Part shown: positions 36,998-45,627 of the stretch, piece after piece | Layout of the letters: each line of letters begins with the position of its first letter | Position numbering within the stretch: the first letter of the stretch is position 1 | Notes under the pieces: generated by a model | The model's input: only the letters and a program-made list of their open reading frames with translations | Databases searched by the model: none | Told to the model about the DNA's origin: nothing | Position numbers and translations under genes: made by a program | Source: Streptomyces phaeofaciens | GTDB taxonomy: Bacteria; Actinomycetota; Actinomycetes; Streptomycetales; Streptomycetaceae | Assembly (NCBI RefSeq): GCF_014648915.1 | Contig: NZ_BMSA01000001.1 | Span: 62,001-126,000 of the forward strand | Length of the DNA stretch: 64,000 nucleotides | Reading direction: 5' to 3'

Positions 36998-37266
36998 CGG
37001 CCGTGCCCGGCGACCCCTGGCGCCCCGCCCTCGCCCCCGCCCTGATGCTGCGCCACGACCGGGTGCGCGACACGGACCTGCTGGTCCTGCCCGAACGCGT
37101 CGTCGTCCTGGAGGGCCACGCCGGACAGATCGTCGGGCTGTGCGACGGCACCCGCACCGTGCCCGGGATCGTCGACACGCTGGCCGAGCGCTACCCGGGC
37201 GCCCCGGTCGCCGACGACGTCCCGTCCTTCCTCGACCGGCTGCGCCGGGAGGGCTGGCTCACATGA
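36994..37266 (+). CDS. pqqD: PQQ biosynthesis peptide chaperone PqqD
   Basis: 90 residues from ATG 36994, overlapping pqqC by ATGA and pqqE by ATGA. The sequence LLVLPERVVVLEGHAGQIVG with LCDGTRTVPGIVDTLAERYP and FLDRLRREGWL is the winged-helix RRE fold of PqqD. It binds the PqqA leader and presents it to the radical-SAM enzyme PqqE. It is a separate gene here rather than fused to PqqC or PqqE as in some bacteria. The N-terminus has a DPWRP motif reminiscent of the PqqC tail repeats. Confidence 0.95.
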   Translation: MTAVPGDPWRPALAPALMLRHDRVRDTDLLVLPERVVVLEGHAGQIVGLCDGTRTVPGIVDTLAERYPGAPVADDVPSFLDRLRREGWLT

Positions 37267-38393
37267 CCGTTCCCCGCCCCGCCGCCGCCTCGCCCGAGCC
37301 GCCCCGCCCCTGGGCGCTGCTCGCCGAACTCACCCACGCCTGCCCGCTGCACTGCCCGTACTGCTCCAACCCGCTGGAGCTGGCCCGGCGTTCGGCCGAA
37401 CTGACCGCCGCCGAGTGGGCGGACGTCCTGCGGCAGGCCGCCGACCTGGGCGTCGTCCACACCCATCTCTCCGGCGGCGAGCCGCTGCTCAGGCCCGACC
37501 TGGAACGGATCGTCGCCGCCGCCGAGGGGGCCGGCGTCTACACCCAGCTGGTGACCAGCGGCACCGGCCTCGACGAGGACCGGCTGAGCGCGCTGCGTGC
37601 GGCCGGGCTGCGCAGTGTGCAGCTCTCCGTCCAGCACGCCGAGGCCGCCGCCAACGACCGGATCGCCGGACGCCCGTCCTCGTTCGCCGCCAAGGAACGG
37701 GCCGCGGCCCTGGTCCGCCGGGCGGGACTCCCGCTCGGCCTCAACGTGGTGCTGCACCGCGACAATCTCGACACGGTCGGCGCCCTCGTCGAGCTGGGCG
37801 AGTCCTGGGGCGTGGACCGCATCGAGCTGGCCAACACCCAGTTCTACGGCTGGGGTCTGCTCAACCGGGCCGCGCTGCTGCCCACCCGCGAGCAGCTGGC
37901 CCGCGCCCGGGAGACCGTCGAACACCACCGGGAGCGGCTCGCGGGCCGTGTCGAACTGGTCTGGGTCGTCCCCGACTACTTCGACGGGATCGCCAAGCCC
38001 TGCATGGGCGGCTGGGGAGCGGTCTCCCTCACCGTCACCCCCGACGGCACGGCCCTGCCCTGCCCGGCCGCCGCGTCCCTGCCCGACCTCGACCCGCCCA
38101 ACGTCCGCGACCGTCCCCTCGACTGGATCTGGGACCGCTCCCCGGCGTTCGCCCGCTACCGCGGCACCGCCTGGATGACCGGCCCCTGCGGCACGTGCCC
38201 CCGCCGGGAGGAGGACTTCGGCGGCTGCCGCTGCCAGGCGTACGCCCTCACCGGCGACGCCGCCCGCACCGACCCGGCGTGCGCGCTCTCGCCCGACCAC
38301 CACGTAGTCCGCGCCCTGACCGACCCCGACGCCGGCGTGACCCCGCCCCTGTACGTCCACCGCCGCCCCGGAGCCGTGCCCCAGGTGCGCTGA
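37263..38393 (+). CDS. pqqE: Radical SAM enzyme PqqE
   Basis: 376 residues from ATG 37263. The radical-SAM cluster CPLHCPYC follows WALLAELTHA, the glycine motif is LSGGEPLLRPDL, and the C-terminal SPASM cysteines lie in KPCMGGWG, LPCPAAA, GPCGTCPRREEDFGGCRCQA and PACALSPDHH. PqqE forms the Glu-Tyr carbon-carbon bond in PqqA, the first committed step of PQQ synthesis. It is the last gene of pqqABCDE; no pqqF-type protease is adjacent, so leader removal must rely on another peptidase. The stop nearly touches the converging modC gene. Confidence 0.96.
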   Translation: MTVPRPAAASPEPPRPWALLAELTHACPLHCPYCSNPLELARRSAELTAAEWADVLRQAADLGVVHTHLSGGEPLLRPDLERIVAAAEGAGVYTQLVTSGTGLDEDRLSALRAAGLRSVQLSVQHAEAAANDRIAGRPSSFAAKERAAALVRRAGLPLGLNVVLHRDNLDTVGALVELGESWGVDRIELANTQFYGWGLLNRAALLPTREQLARARETVEHHRERLAGRVELVWVVPDYFDGIAKPCMGGWGAVSLTVTPDGTALPCPAAASLPDLDPPNVRDRPLDWIWDRSPAFARYRGTAWMTGPCGTCPRREEDFGGCRCQAYALTGDAARTDPACALSPDHHVVRALTDPDAGVTPPLYVHRRPGAVPQVR

Positions 38394-38401
38394 GTCCCCG
38401 C

Positions 38402-39499
38402 TCAGACGGGGTAGGCGTGGGTCTGGGCGGCCTTGACGGTCGCCCAGACCCGGGTGCCGGGGTGCAGACCGAGTTCGGCGGCGGCGACCGTCGTGAGATC
38501 GGCGGCCAGCGGCAGTTCGCCCGTGAGGTCGGCGCGGATCTGGTCGCCGTGGGTCTCCAGGCCCGCCACCTCGCAGTGCCAGAGATTCCGGGCGCTGGTG
38601 CCGGTGGGGCGCTCGCGGTGGAGGGTGACCGCGCTCGGCGGGAACGCCACGAACACCGGACCGGTCAGCACCTCCGTCGTGGTGAGGCTCGGCCCGGCGT
38701 CCAGACGCACGGTGTGGCCGTCGGCCCGGCCCTGGTAGAGGTTCAGGCCGACGAGCCGGGCGATGTAGTCGGTGCGCGGATGGCGGGCGATGTCGGCCGG
38801 GGTGCCCTCCTGGACGGTCCTGCCGTCCTCGACGACGACCAGCCGGTCGGCGAGCACCATCGCGTCGAGCGGATCATGGGTGACCAGGACGGCGACGGCC
38901 TCGAACTCGGCCAGATGACGGCGGAGCTGGGCCCGCACGTCCAGCCGGGTGCGGGCGTCCAGCGCCGCCAGCGGCTCGTCGAGCAGCAGCAGCCGGGGCC
39001 GGGTGGCCAGCGCCCGGGCGAGGGCGACGCGCTGGGCCTGGCCGCCGGAGAGCCGGCGGGGCCTGGCGCCCGCGTGCTCGGCCAGACCCATCCGCTCCAG
39101 CCACGCGGCGGCCAGGGCGCGGGCCTCCGCCTTGCCCACGCCCTGGCAGCGCGGCCCGAAGGCCACGTTGTCGAGGGCGGTGAGATGCGGGAAGAGCAGG
39201 TAGTCCTGGAAGACGACGCCGACCGGCCGGGACTCCGGCGGGGTGCGCTCCAACGCCGCGCCGTCCAGCCGCAGATGGCCGTCGGTGAGCGGGACGAGAC
39301 CGGCGAGGGCGCGCAGCGCGGTGGTCTTGCCCGCGCCGTTGGGGCCGAGCAGGGCGACGACGTCACCGGGCCCGGCGGTGAGGGCCACGTCGAGGCGGAA
39401 AATGCCGCGGTCGACGACGAGACGGGCGTCGAGGCCCGGGGTACCGAGGGCGGTCATGGGAAGATCGTCTCGCGTGGAGCTGTCCCGTGCGGTGCTCAT
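38402..39499 (-). CDS. modC: Molybdate ABC transporter ATPase ModC
   Basis: 365 residues: an ABC domain with Walker A GPNGAGKTT, Q-loop VVFQDYLLFPHLTALDNVAF, signature LSGGQAQRVALARAL and Walker B LLLLDEPLAALD. A C-terminal TOBE/Mop domain follows (GTSARNLWHCEVAGLETHGD, ending in ATVKAAQTHAYPV). The start at ATG 39499 overlaps the end of modB; ATG 39457 is an alternative. The TOBE domain and order modA-modB-modC support molybdate or tungstate import rather than sulfate. It faces pqqE. Confidence 0.93.
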   Translation of the reverse strand: MSTARDSSTRDDLPMTALGTPGLDARLVVDRGIFRLDVALTAGPGDVVALLGPNGAGKTTALRALAGLVPLTDGHLRLDGAALERTPPESRPVGVVFQDYLLFPHLTALDNVAFGPRCQGVGKAEARALAAAWLERMGLAEHAGARPRRLSGGQAQRVALARALATRPRLLLLDEPLAALDARTRLDVRAQLRRHLAEFEAVAVLVTHDPLDAMVLADRLVVVEDGRTVQEGTPADIARHPRTDYIARLVGLNLYQGRADGHTVRLDAGPSLTTTEVLTGPVFVAFPPSAVTLHRERPTGTSARNLWHCEVAGLETHGDQIRADLTGELPLAADLTTVAAAELGLHPGTRVWATVKAAQTHAYPV

Positions 39500-40359
39500 G
39501 AGGCCGTCATCCAGCGGTCGCGCAGCCCGGCCAGTACGGCGATGGACACGGCCAGCAGCACCAGGCTGAGGGCGATCGCCGCCTCCGGATCGCTCTGGAG
39601 GGCCAGATAGACGGCCAGCGGCATGGTCTGGGTACGGCCGGGGAAGTTGCCGGCGAAGGTGATCGTCGCCCCGAACTCGCCCAGCGCCCGCGCCCAGGCC
39701 AGCACGGCGCCCGCCGCGATGCCCGGCGCGATCAGGGGGAGCGTGACCCGGCGGAACGCGGTGAACCGGGAGGCGCCCAGGGTCGCGGCCGCCTCCTCGT
39801 AGCGCGGGTCGGTGGCCCGTAGGGTGCCCTCGACGCTGATGACGAGGAACGGCATGGCGACGAAGGCCTCGGCGATCACGACCCCGGTGGTGGTGAACGG
39901 CAGGGTGATCCCGAACCACGCGTCCAGCCACTTCCCGACGACGCCGTTGCGGCCGAGCGCCATCAGCAGCGCCACACCGCCCACCACCGGGGGCAGCACG
40001 AGCGGCAGGGTGACGAGGGCCCGTACCAGGCCGCGGCCGGGGAAGTCGACCCGGGCCAGCAGCCAGGCCAGGGGCACCCCGAGCACCAGGCTCACCGCGG
40101 TGGCCGCGGTGGCGCAGAGCAGGGACAGCCGCAGCGCCTGCCACACCTCGGGACTGGTCAGCTGGTCCGACAGGCTGCTCCAGGGGGTGCGCACCAGCAG
40201 CGCGACCAGCGGCAGCACCAGGAACGCCAGCCCCAGCAGCGCGGGCAGGAGCAGCGGGAGCGGTGCGCCGCGGGCCGCGCGGGTGCGGACCCGTCCGCGC
40301 CGTGGCCCGCCCGTGAGGGTGTCGGGCACGGCGGCGGACGTGTCGTGCGGGGACGTCAC
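39496..40359 (-). CDS. modB: Molybdate ABC transporter permease ModB
   Basis: A 287-residue integral membrane protein with about six spans. The cytoplasmic loop EEAAATLGASRFTAFRRVTL carries the EAA motif that contacts the ATPase. PLALVLG-like LPLVLPPVVGGVALLMALGR is typical of ModB/CysT permeases. It overlaps modA by four bases and modC by four bases, so the three genes are one operon read right to left. Confidence 0.93.
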   Translation of the reverse strand: MTSPHDTSAAVPDTLTGGPRRGRVRTRAARGAPLPLLLPALLGLAFLVLPLVALLVRTPWSSLSDQLTSPEVWQALRLSLLCATAATAVSLVLGVPLAWLLARVDFPGRGLVRALVTLPLVLPPVVGGVALLMALGRNGVVGKWLDAWFGITLPFTTTGVVIAEAFVAMPFLVISVEGTLRATDPRYEEAAATLGASRFTAFRRVTLPLIAPGIAAGAVLAWARALGEFGATITFAGNFPGRTQTMPLAVYLALQSDPEAAIALSLVLLAVSIAVLAGLRDRWMTAS

Positions 40360-41189
40360 GGCTTGAGGAACCCGGCCTCGGTCAGGACCTTCTGTCCCTC
40401 GGCGGACTGCACCAGCGTGATGAACGCCTGGGCGGCCTCGGTGTTCTGCGAGTCCTTGAGCAGGGCGATCGGGTAGTCGTTGACGGCGTCGGCCGACTCG
40501 GGGAAGTCCACGCCCTCCACCTTGTCACCCGCGGCGTTCACATCGGTCTTGTAGACGACGGCCGCGTCGGCCTCCTTCAGCTCGACCTTGGTGAGGGCGG
40601 CCTTGACGTCCTGCTCGTAGGAGACCGGGGTCAGCTTCAGCCCGCTCGCGTCGAGGGCCTTCTGCGCGGCGGCCCCGCACGGCACCTCCTTGTCGCACAG
40701 CACGACCTTCAGGCCGGACTTGGTGAGGTCCTTCAGGGAGGCGATCTTGTCGGGGTTGCCCGGCAGGGTGGCGATCTCCAGCTGGTTGCGGACGAAGGTG
40801 GCGGGGGTGCCGGAGGCGCCCCCCGCGTCGGTGACGATCTTCATCGTCTTGGGGCTGGCCGAGGCGAACACATCGGCCGGGGCACCACCGGTGATGCTCG
40901 CGGCGAGGGAGTCGCTGCCGCCGAAGTTGAAGGTCACCTTCGTCCCGGGGTGGGCCTTCTCGAACTCCTCGCCCAGCGTCGTGAAGCTCTCCTTCAGCGA
41001 GGCGGCGGCGAAGACGGTCACCTCGCCGGACAGCTTGTCCGAGGCGGTGGCCGACGCCGAGGAGTCGGAGCCGGACGACGCGGAGTCGTCGGAGGAGCAG
41101 GCGCTCAGGGCCAGCAGCGCGGCGGCTCCGGCACCGGCCACCTGGAGGGTGCGGCGGGTGCGGCGGGTCCGGCGCACGGAACGGGTCAT
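40356..41189 (-). CDS. modA: Molybdate-binding lipoprotein ModA
   Basis: About 277 residues. A signal peptide with Arg-rich start ends in the lipobox ALSAC, followed by a Ser/Asp-rich spacer. The binding domain shows GEVTVFAAASLKESFTTLGE, FNFGGSDSLAASITGGAPAD and DVFASASPKTM, the oxyanion-contacting segments of ModA. GGAG lies ten bases before ATG 41189 or seven before GTG 41192; either may be the start. It is the extracytoplasmic receptor for molybdate or tungstate and heads modABC. Short direct repeats of ACTCACGA (41212-41228) lie just upstream. Confidence 0.93.
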   Translation of the reverse strand: MTRSVRRTRRTRRTLQVAGAGAAALLALSACSSDDSASSGSDSSASATASDKLSGEVTVFAAASLKESFTTLGEEFEKAHPGTKVTFNFGGSDSLAASITGGAPADVFASASPKTMKIVTDAGGASGTPATFVRNQLEIATLPGNPDKIASLKDLTKSGLKVVLCDKEVPCGAAAQKALDASGLKLTPVSYEQDVKAALTKVELKEADAAVVYKTDVNAAGDKVEGVDFPESADAVNDYPIALLKDSQNTEAAQAFITLVQSAEGQKVLTEAGFLKP

Positions 41190-41234
41190 CACGGATCTAC
41201 TCCTTCTCACGAACTCACGAACTCACGAAACGGT

Positions 41235-41621
41235 TCAGGGTCTTTCGACGACCACATTGGTCGACTTGATCACTGCGACCGCCGGGACGCCGAGCTCCAG
41301 CGCCAGCTCCTCGGCCGACTCCCGGCTGACCAGGGACACCACCCGGAACGGCCCGGCCTGGATCTCCACCTGCGCGGAGACGTCCCCCAGCCGCACCTCG
41401 GTGACGATGCCGGGGAGGCGGTTGCGCGCCGAGGAGCCGGCGCCCGCCCGGTCCGGCCGGTGCATCCGCCGGGCGAAGGCCGCCAGGGCCGCCCCGGGGA
41501 TGATGCGGCGGCCCGACTCCTCGCGATCGGCGTGCAGCTTCCCGCTGTCGACGAGGCGCCGCACGGTGTCCGCGCTGACGCCCAGTAGGGCGGCCGCTTC
41601 ACCGATCCGGTAGGTGTGCAT
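41235..41621 (-). CDS. TOBE-domain helix-turn-helix molybdate-responsive regulator
   Basis: About 128 residues from ATG 41621. The first 50 form an excisionase/MerR-like helix-turn-helix (YRIGEAAALLGVSADTVRRL, then GRRIIPGAALAAFAR); the last 70 form a Mop/TOBE domain (RNRLPGIVTEVRLGDVSAQV, EIQAGPFRVVSLVSRESAEE, VIKSTNVVVERP). This architecture replaces classical ModE in many actinobacteria and should sense molybdate to control modABC. It lies 45 bases upstream of modA on the same strand and may be the first gene of the operon. Confidence 0.9.
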   Translation of the reverse strand: MHTYRIGEAAALLGVSADTVRRLVDSGKLHADREESGRRIIPGAALAAFARRMHRPDRAGAGSSARNRLPGIVTEVRLGDVSAQVEIQAGPFRVVSLVSRESAEELALELGVPAVAVIKSTNVVVERP

Positions 41622-41637
41622 GCACCGAGCATACTGC

Positions 41638-41647
41638 CGCATATGCG
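41638..41647. promoter_or_regulatory. Palindrome before the TOBE regulator
   Basis: CGCATATGCG, a perfect 10-base palindrome, lies 17 bases upstream of the regulator start in a stretch with several GCAT elements. It is a reasonable autoregulatory site, but the evidence is only position and symmetry. Confidence 0.35.
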
Positions 41648-41759
41648 AGGCGTAAGTCCCTTGTCGCATCGCATGAGCCGGATCATGGGCGCACTAGGTT
41701 GGTATGTGCGTTTGTACGGACGCCCGGCCCGGGTACGGTCACCCGGGAGGTGGTAGCCC

Positions 41760-42221
41760 GTGACCCAGTCCCTCGCGGCCGCCGGCACCGCGGCACAGGT
41801 CGTCCTCACCGGTGATCTGGCCCGGCTGACCGTCGCCGACCTGCGCGCCTGGCCCCAGCGGCAGGTCGCGGTGAGCTTCGAGTGCGCCACCAGCGGCACC
41901 CGGCGCCACCGCTTCACCGGGCCGCTGCTGCACGACGTGCTCGCCGACGCCGGTCCCGGTTTCGACCCCGCCCGCCGCAAGGACCGTCTGCGCTTCCTCA
42001 TCGCGGTGACCGGCGCGGACGGCCATCACGCCCTGCTGTCCTGGGCGGAGGTGGACCCGGACTTCGGCCGCGCGCCCGTCCTGCTCGCCGTCTCCATCGA
42101 CGACACCCCGCTGGACCTCGCCGGCCCCCAGCTCGTCCTGCCGCAGGACCGCTGCGGGGCCCGGCACATCAGCGGGATCGACGCGATCCGGGTGGACGGC
42201 GGCTACCGCGGATGGACGTGA
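41760..42221 (+). CDS. Small molybdopterin-binding-domain protein
   Basis: 153 residues matching the sulfite-oxidase-type molybdopterin fold in miniature: VSFECATSGTRRHRFTGPLL-like N-part, then LLHDVLADAG, FLIAVTGADGHHALLSWAEV and LVLPQDRCGARHISGIDAIR. It lacks the dimerisation domain and most of a full enzyme (about 400 residues), so it could be a minimal oxidoreductase subunit or a cofactor-binding protein. Placement divergent from a molybdate regulator and modABC supports a link to molybdenum. The stop lies within a long inverted repeat. Confidence 0.82.
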   Translation: MTQSLAAAGTAAQVVLTGDLARLTVADLRAWPQRQVAVSFECATSGTRRHRFTGPLLHDVLADAGPGFDPARRKDRLRFLIAVTGADGHHALLSWAEVDPDFGRAPVLLAVSIDDTPLDLAGPQLVLPQDRCGARHISGIDAIRVDGGYRGWT

Positions 42222-42271
42222 CAGGGCCCTGCCGCGTGCGCGTCGGCACACGGCAGGGCCCTGTCACGTCC
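42214..42271. terminator. Long near-perfect inverted repeat, bidirectional terminator
   Basis: A 21-pair uninterrupted stem (42214-42234 with 42251-42271) plus three more pairs after one mismatch, enclosing a short loop. It overlaps the stop of the molybdopterin protein gene and lies 44 bases beyond the GH3 stop on the other strand, so it can end both transcripts. Confidence 0.85.
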
Positions 42272-42314
42272 GGCCTCGGTCGGCGACGCCGTCGGGGCGG
42301 GCGCCCCGGCGGGT

Positions 42315-44063
42315 CTACCCCAGGTCGAGCCCGTGGCCGTAGGGGAACACGGGGTCCTGCGTGTCGTTGGGCACGTCCGGCCGGGACGCTTCTACGGCGG
42401 CCATGGAGCGCGGCAGCTCGAACGGGAGCCGTCCCTCGGCGCGGGCCCGGCCGAAGGCCACGTCCAGGAGCGCCGCGTCCGAGGCGCCGAAGTCCGCGAT
42501 CAGGGCGGCCGCGCGCTCGGCGATCTCGGGGAGCACGGCGGGCCGTTCGAGGTTGACGCACACCAGCGTGGGCACGGTGTCGAGCAGCCGCAGGATGTCC
42601 TTCAGCTCCTCCTCGGGGAAGGCGAGGGATCCCGCGTGGAAGAACGACTCGAAGGCGCCGGGCCGCTGTTCGTACGGGGTGCGCAGCCGCAGGACGGCGA
42701 CGTCCGCCTCGGCCGGATCGCCGACGACATTGCCGTAGGCCGCCGCCGTCTCCCGGCTCACTCCCCGGACATAGAGGTCGGGGCGCTCCCGCAGGGGGAG
42801 GAGGCCGTTGTCGGTGAGGACGGTCAGCGAACGCCGCTGGGCCGCCTCGCCCAGGGCCGTGAACTCGCGGGCGCCGACGGTCTCCTCGGCGCGGTCCGGG
42901 TCGACGTACGGGTTCTCGAAGAGGCCGAGCACGAACTTCTCGCGCAGCAGACGGCGTACGGAGGCGTCGACGCGGTCCTCGGAGATCCGGCCCGAGCGCA
43001 CCAGTTCCACCACGACCTCGGGGCACTGCTCCCCGCCGAACTGGTCGGTGCCGGCGTCCAGTGCCTTCGCCGCCCGCTCCGCGACGCTCAGGTGCTCGAC
43101 GCCCCAGGCGCGGGCCTCGGCCGGCTCGCCCAGGATCTCGGCGTCGCTGAGCAGGCCCCAGTCGGTGCAGATGATGCCGTCGAAGCCGAGCCGTCCGCGC
43201 AGCAGGCCGGTCAGGACGTCCTTGTTGAAACCGAAGCCGACCTCCTCCCAGTCGGTGCCCACGGGCTGCCCGTAGTACGGCATCATCTGCGAGCACCCGG
43301 CCTCGACGGCCGCGCGGAACGGGGCCAGGTGGTATTCGCGCATACCCCCCGGGTAGACCTGCTCCTTGCCGTGCGGGAAGTGCGGGTCCTCGCCGTCCTT
43401 CTGCGGCCCGCCGCCCGGGAAGTGCTTGACCATCGCGGCGACCGACCGGGTGCCGAGCCGCGGGCCCTGAAGACCGCGGACGTACGCGCCCACCAGCTCC
43501 CCGGTCAGCTCCGCGTCGGACCCGAACGTGCCCGACTGGCGGGACCAGCGCGGCTCGGTGGCCAGGTCGATCTGCGGGTGCAGGGCGACCCGGAAGCCGA
43601 CGGCGAGGTACTCGCGGCGGACGGTGTCCGCGAACCGCTCCACCAGCTCGGGGTCCCCGATCGCGGCCAGGCCCAGGGGTTCGGGCCAGGCCGAGAACGC
43701 CCCGGAGTTGAAGGAGGCGCCCGGGTTGTCGGTGAAGGTGTGCCGGGGGTCGGTGGAGAGGGTGACCGGGATGCCCAGCCGGGTGGCCGCGGCCAGTTCC
43801 TGCATCCGGTTGCTCCAGCGGGCCATCGCACCCGCGTCGCCCTGGCCGAGCAGGTTGAAGTGGGTCAGACCGCGGCCCGTGACCAGCTCGGTGGTGCCGT
43901 GTCGGAGGAACGGGCCCTCCTCGGCCAGACCGCCCTCCGGCGTCATCGTCAGCATCGTGTGGAAGAGCTGGCCCGCCTTCTCCTCCAGGGTCATACGGGC
44001 CAGCAGGTCCTCGACCCGTTCGTCGACGGGCAGGTTCGGGTCGCGGTACGCGGGGGTGGTCAT
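42315..44063 (-). CDS. Glycoside hydrolase family 3 protein
   Basis: 582 residues from ATG 44063 with AAGGAA upstream. The N-terminal barrel has RVEDLLARMTLEEKAGQL, the conserved VKHFPGGGPQ, and the nucleophile Asp in GFDGIICTDWGLLSD. The C-terminal alpha/beta domain (LTVLTDNGLLPLRERPDLYV, then PTLVCVNLERPAVLPE) is present, but the fibronectin-like third domain is not. No signal peptide is seen, so it acts inside on imported beta-glucosides, xylosides or similar sugars. It lies 32 bases after an MFS transporter gene in the same operon, which supports uptake followed by hydrolysis. Substrate cannot be fixed from sequence. Confidence 0.93.
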   Translation of the reverse strand: MTTPAYRDPNLPVDERVEDLLARMTLEEKAGQLFHTMLTMTPEGGLAEEGPFLRHGTTELVTGRGLTHFNLLGQGDAGAMARWSNRMQELAAATRLGIPVTLSTDPRHTFTDNPGASFNSGAFSAWPEPLGLAAIGDPELVERFADTVRREYLAVGFRVALHPQIDLATEPRWSRQSGTFGSDAELTGELVGAYVRGLQGPRLGTRSVAAMVKHFPGGGPQKDGEDPHFPHGKEQVYPGGMREYHLAPFRAAVEAGCSQMMPYYGQPVGTDWEEVGFGFNKDVLTGLLRGRLGFDGIICTDWGLLSDAEILGEPAEARAWGVEHLSVAERAAKALDAGTDQFGGEQCPEVVVELVRSGRISEDRVDASVRRLLREKFVLGLFENPYVDPDRAEETVGAREFTALGEAAQRRSLTVLTDNGLLPLRERPDLYVRGVSRETAAAYGNVVGDPAEADVAVLRLRTPYEQRPGAFESFFHAGSLAFPEEELKDILRLLDTVPTLVCVNLERPAVLPEIAERAAALIADFGASDAALLDVAFGRARAEGRLPFELPRSMAAVEASRPDVPNDTQDPVFPYGHGLDLG

Positions 44064-44095
44064 CCGGTTTCCTTGCGCGAGGGGGCCCTAGGGGG

Positions 44096-45415
44096 CTACT
44101 TGACCGAGCGGATGAACTGGACGGCGAGCGCGCCCAGGACGGCGGCGACCGCACCGAAGAGGAACAGCGCGCCGTAGTTCCCGCCGCCGCCGATCGCGAG
44201 GAACGCGGGGGCGACGATGGGGACGAGCGACTGGGGGAGGGCGTTGCCGATGTTCAGCACGCCCATGTCCTTCGCGGACTCCTCCGGGTTGGGCAGCACC
44301 GCGGCCGCCAGCGCCATGTCGACGGAGAGGTAGAGGCCCTCGCCGAAGCCGAAGACGACCAGCGCGGCGACGTACATCCCGAAGTTCTGCGTGGAGGCGA
44401 TCATCGCCAGGCTGACCGCCATGACCATGGAGGAGCCGAGCACGTACGGCTTGCGGCGGCCCGAGCGGTCGGACAGCTGGCCGCCCAGGAGTGAGCCCAC
44501 GACGATCGCGACGACCATGGCGAGGGTGCCCACCAGGACCTTCCCGGTGACGGCCGTGTCGTCGTAGCCGAGGCGGTCCATCAGGAAGTAGACCTGGTAA
44601 CTGGTCACGCAGGAGGCGCCGGTGAAGACCAGGAAGCGGCCGGCGAAGTTCCAGGCGAAGTCGGGGTGCCTGCGCGGATTCACCCAGAAGCTGCGCAGGA
44701 ACTCCTTGACGCTGTACGGGGCGAACGCGCCGGCGCGGGCCGGGCGGTCCTCGATGACGACCGCGAGACAGACGACGGCGGCCAGGCCGATCGCGCCGGG
44801 CACCAGGAAGGCCAGCGCCATCGAGCCGCTGAACACCTGGGCCAGCACCGAGCCGCCGATCATCGCCATCGAGGTCGTGACGCCGATGACACCGGAGACC
44901 CGGGCCTGCTGCTGCGGCGGGATCAGGTCGGGGATGCAGGAGGTGAGGGCGGCCAGGGTGGCGTTGATGCCGAGCTGGGCGACGGCCCAGCCGGTCATCA
45001 GCACCGGCACGCTGCCGCCGAGGGCGACCACGAGCAGGCCGGCGAGTCCGGCGGTCATCCCGCCGACCAGCCAGGGGCGGCGCCGGCCGAAGCGGCTGGT
45101 GGTGCGGTCGGACAGGGCGCCGAAGACCGGGTTGCCGAGCATCGCGAGGAGCGCGCCGACGGACAGCACCTGGCCGAGGGCGGCGCCGCGGTCCGCCTCC
45201 GGCACGATCTGGCTGACCCGGAGGGCGAGCGTGACCATGACCGGGGTGAGGACGGCGAGATAGGCGCCGAACTGGGCGAAGGCGAGGGTGAGGACGAGGC
45301 CGGCGGAGGCCTTGGGGACGGTGTCGGAGGGGGCGGCGGGGGCGGACTGCGCGGCGCGCGTGGCGGTCGATGGGGAAGTCGACTCGCCGAGCGGGGCGTC
45401 GTGGCTCAAGGCCAT
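44096..45415 (-). CDS. MFS transporter, probably for glycosides
   Basis: A 439-residue 12-span major facilitator. The loop-2 motif is GALSDRTTSRFGRRRPWLVG, with a second-half counterpart GGQLSDRSGRRKPYVLGSS. The R-F-G-R-R-R-P-W signature is common in sugar transporters of the GPH/MFS border. It starts at ATG 45415 after GGAGAG and reads into the GH3 gene. A TetR regulator diverges from it, so sugar uptake and hydrolysis are probably induced together. Confidence 0.92.
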   Translation of the reverse strand: MALSHDAPLGESTSPSTATRAAQSAPAAPSDTVPKASAGLVLTLAFAQFGAYLAVLTPVMVTLALRVSQIVPEADRGAALGQVLSVGALLAMLGNPVFGALSDRTTSRFGRRRPWLVGGMTAGLAGLLVVALGGSVPVLMTGWAVAQLGINATLAALTSCIPDLIPPQQQARVSGVIGVTTSMAMIGGSVLAQVFSGSMALAFLVPGAIGLAAVVCLAVVIEDRPARAGAFAPYSVKEFLRSFWVNPRRHPDFAWNFAGRFLVFTGASCVTSYQVYFLMDRLGYDDTAVTGKVLVGTLAMVVAIVVGSLLGGQLSDRSGRRKPYVLGSSMVMAVSLAMIASTQNFGMYVAALVVFGFGEGLYLSVDMALAAAVLPNPEESAKDMGVLNIGNALPQSLVPIVAPAFLAIGGGGNYGALFLFGAVAAVLGALAVQFIRSVK

Positions 45416-45476
45416 GGCGGCTCTCCATGGGGACGGGGGCGGCTTCTTCGCCGCACCGGCTCGATCAGAGAAGCAG

Positions 45477-45502
45477 CAAAACCGAGTAGGTAGTAGGTTT
45501 TG
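45477..45502. promoter_or_regulatory. Inverted repeat between MFS and TetR genes, candidate operator
   Basis: CAAAACC and GGTTTTG flank a 12-base centre (GAGTAGGTAGTA). It is the only strong AT-rich dyad in the 212-base divergent region and fits the size of a TetR-family operator. Confidence 0.5.
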
Positions 45503-45627
45503 TTCGCGTGGCCTGAATCACGCTGCACACGGCTTGAAAAAGCGAATCGATTACTCGTGTAACCGACGGTCGCGACCGGAGCTGTCCGGGCCCCCTCCAC
45601 CATGAAGGCGCAGGCTGTGGGCGGGCT

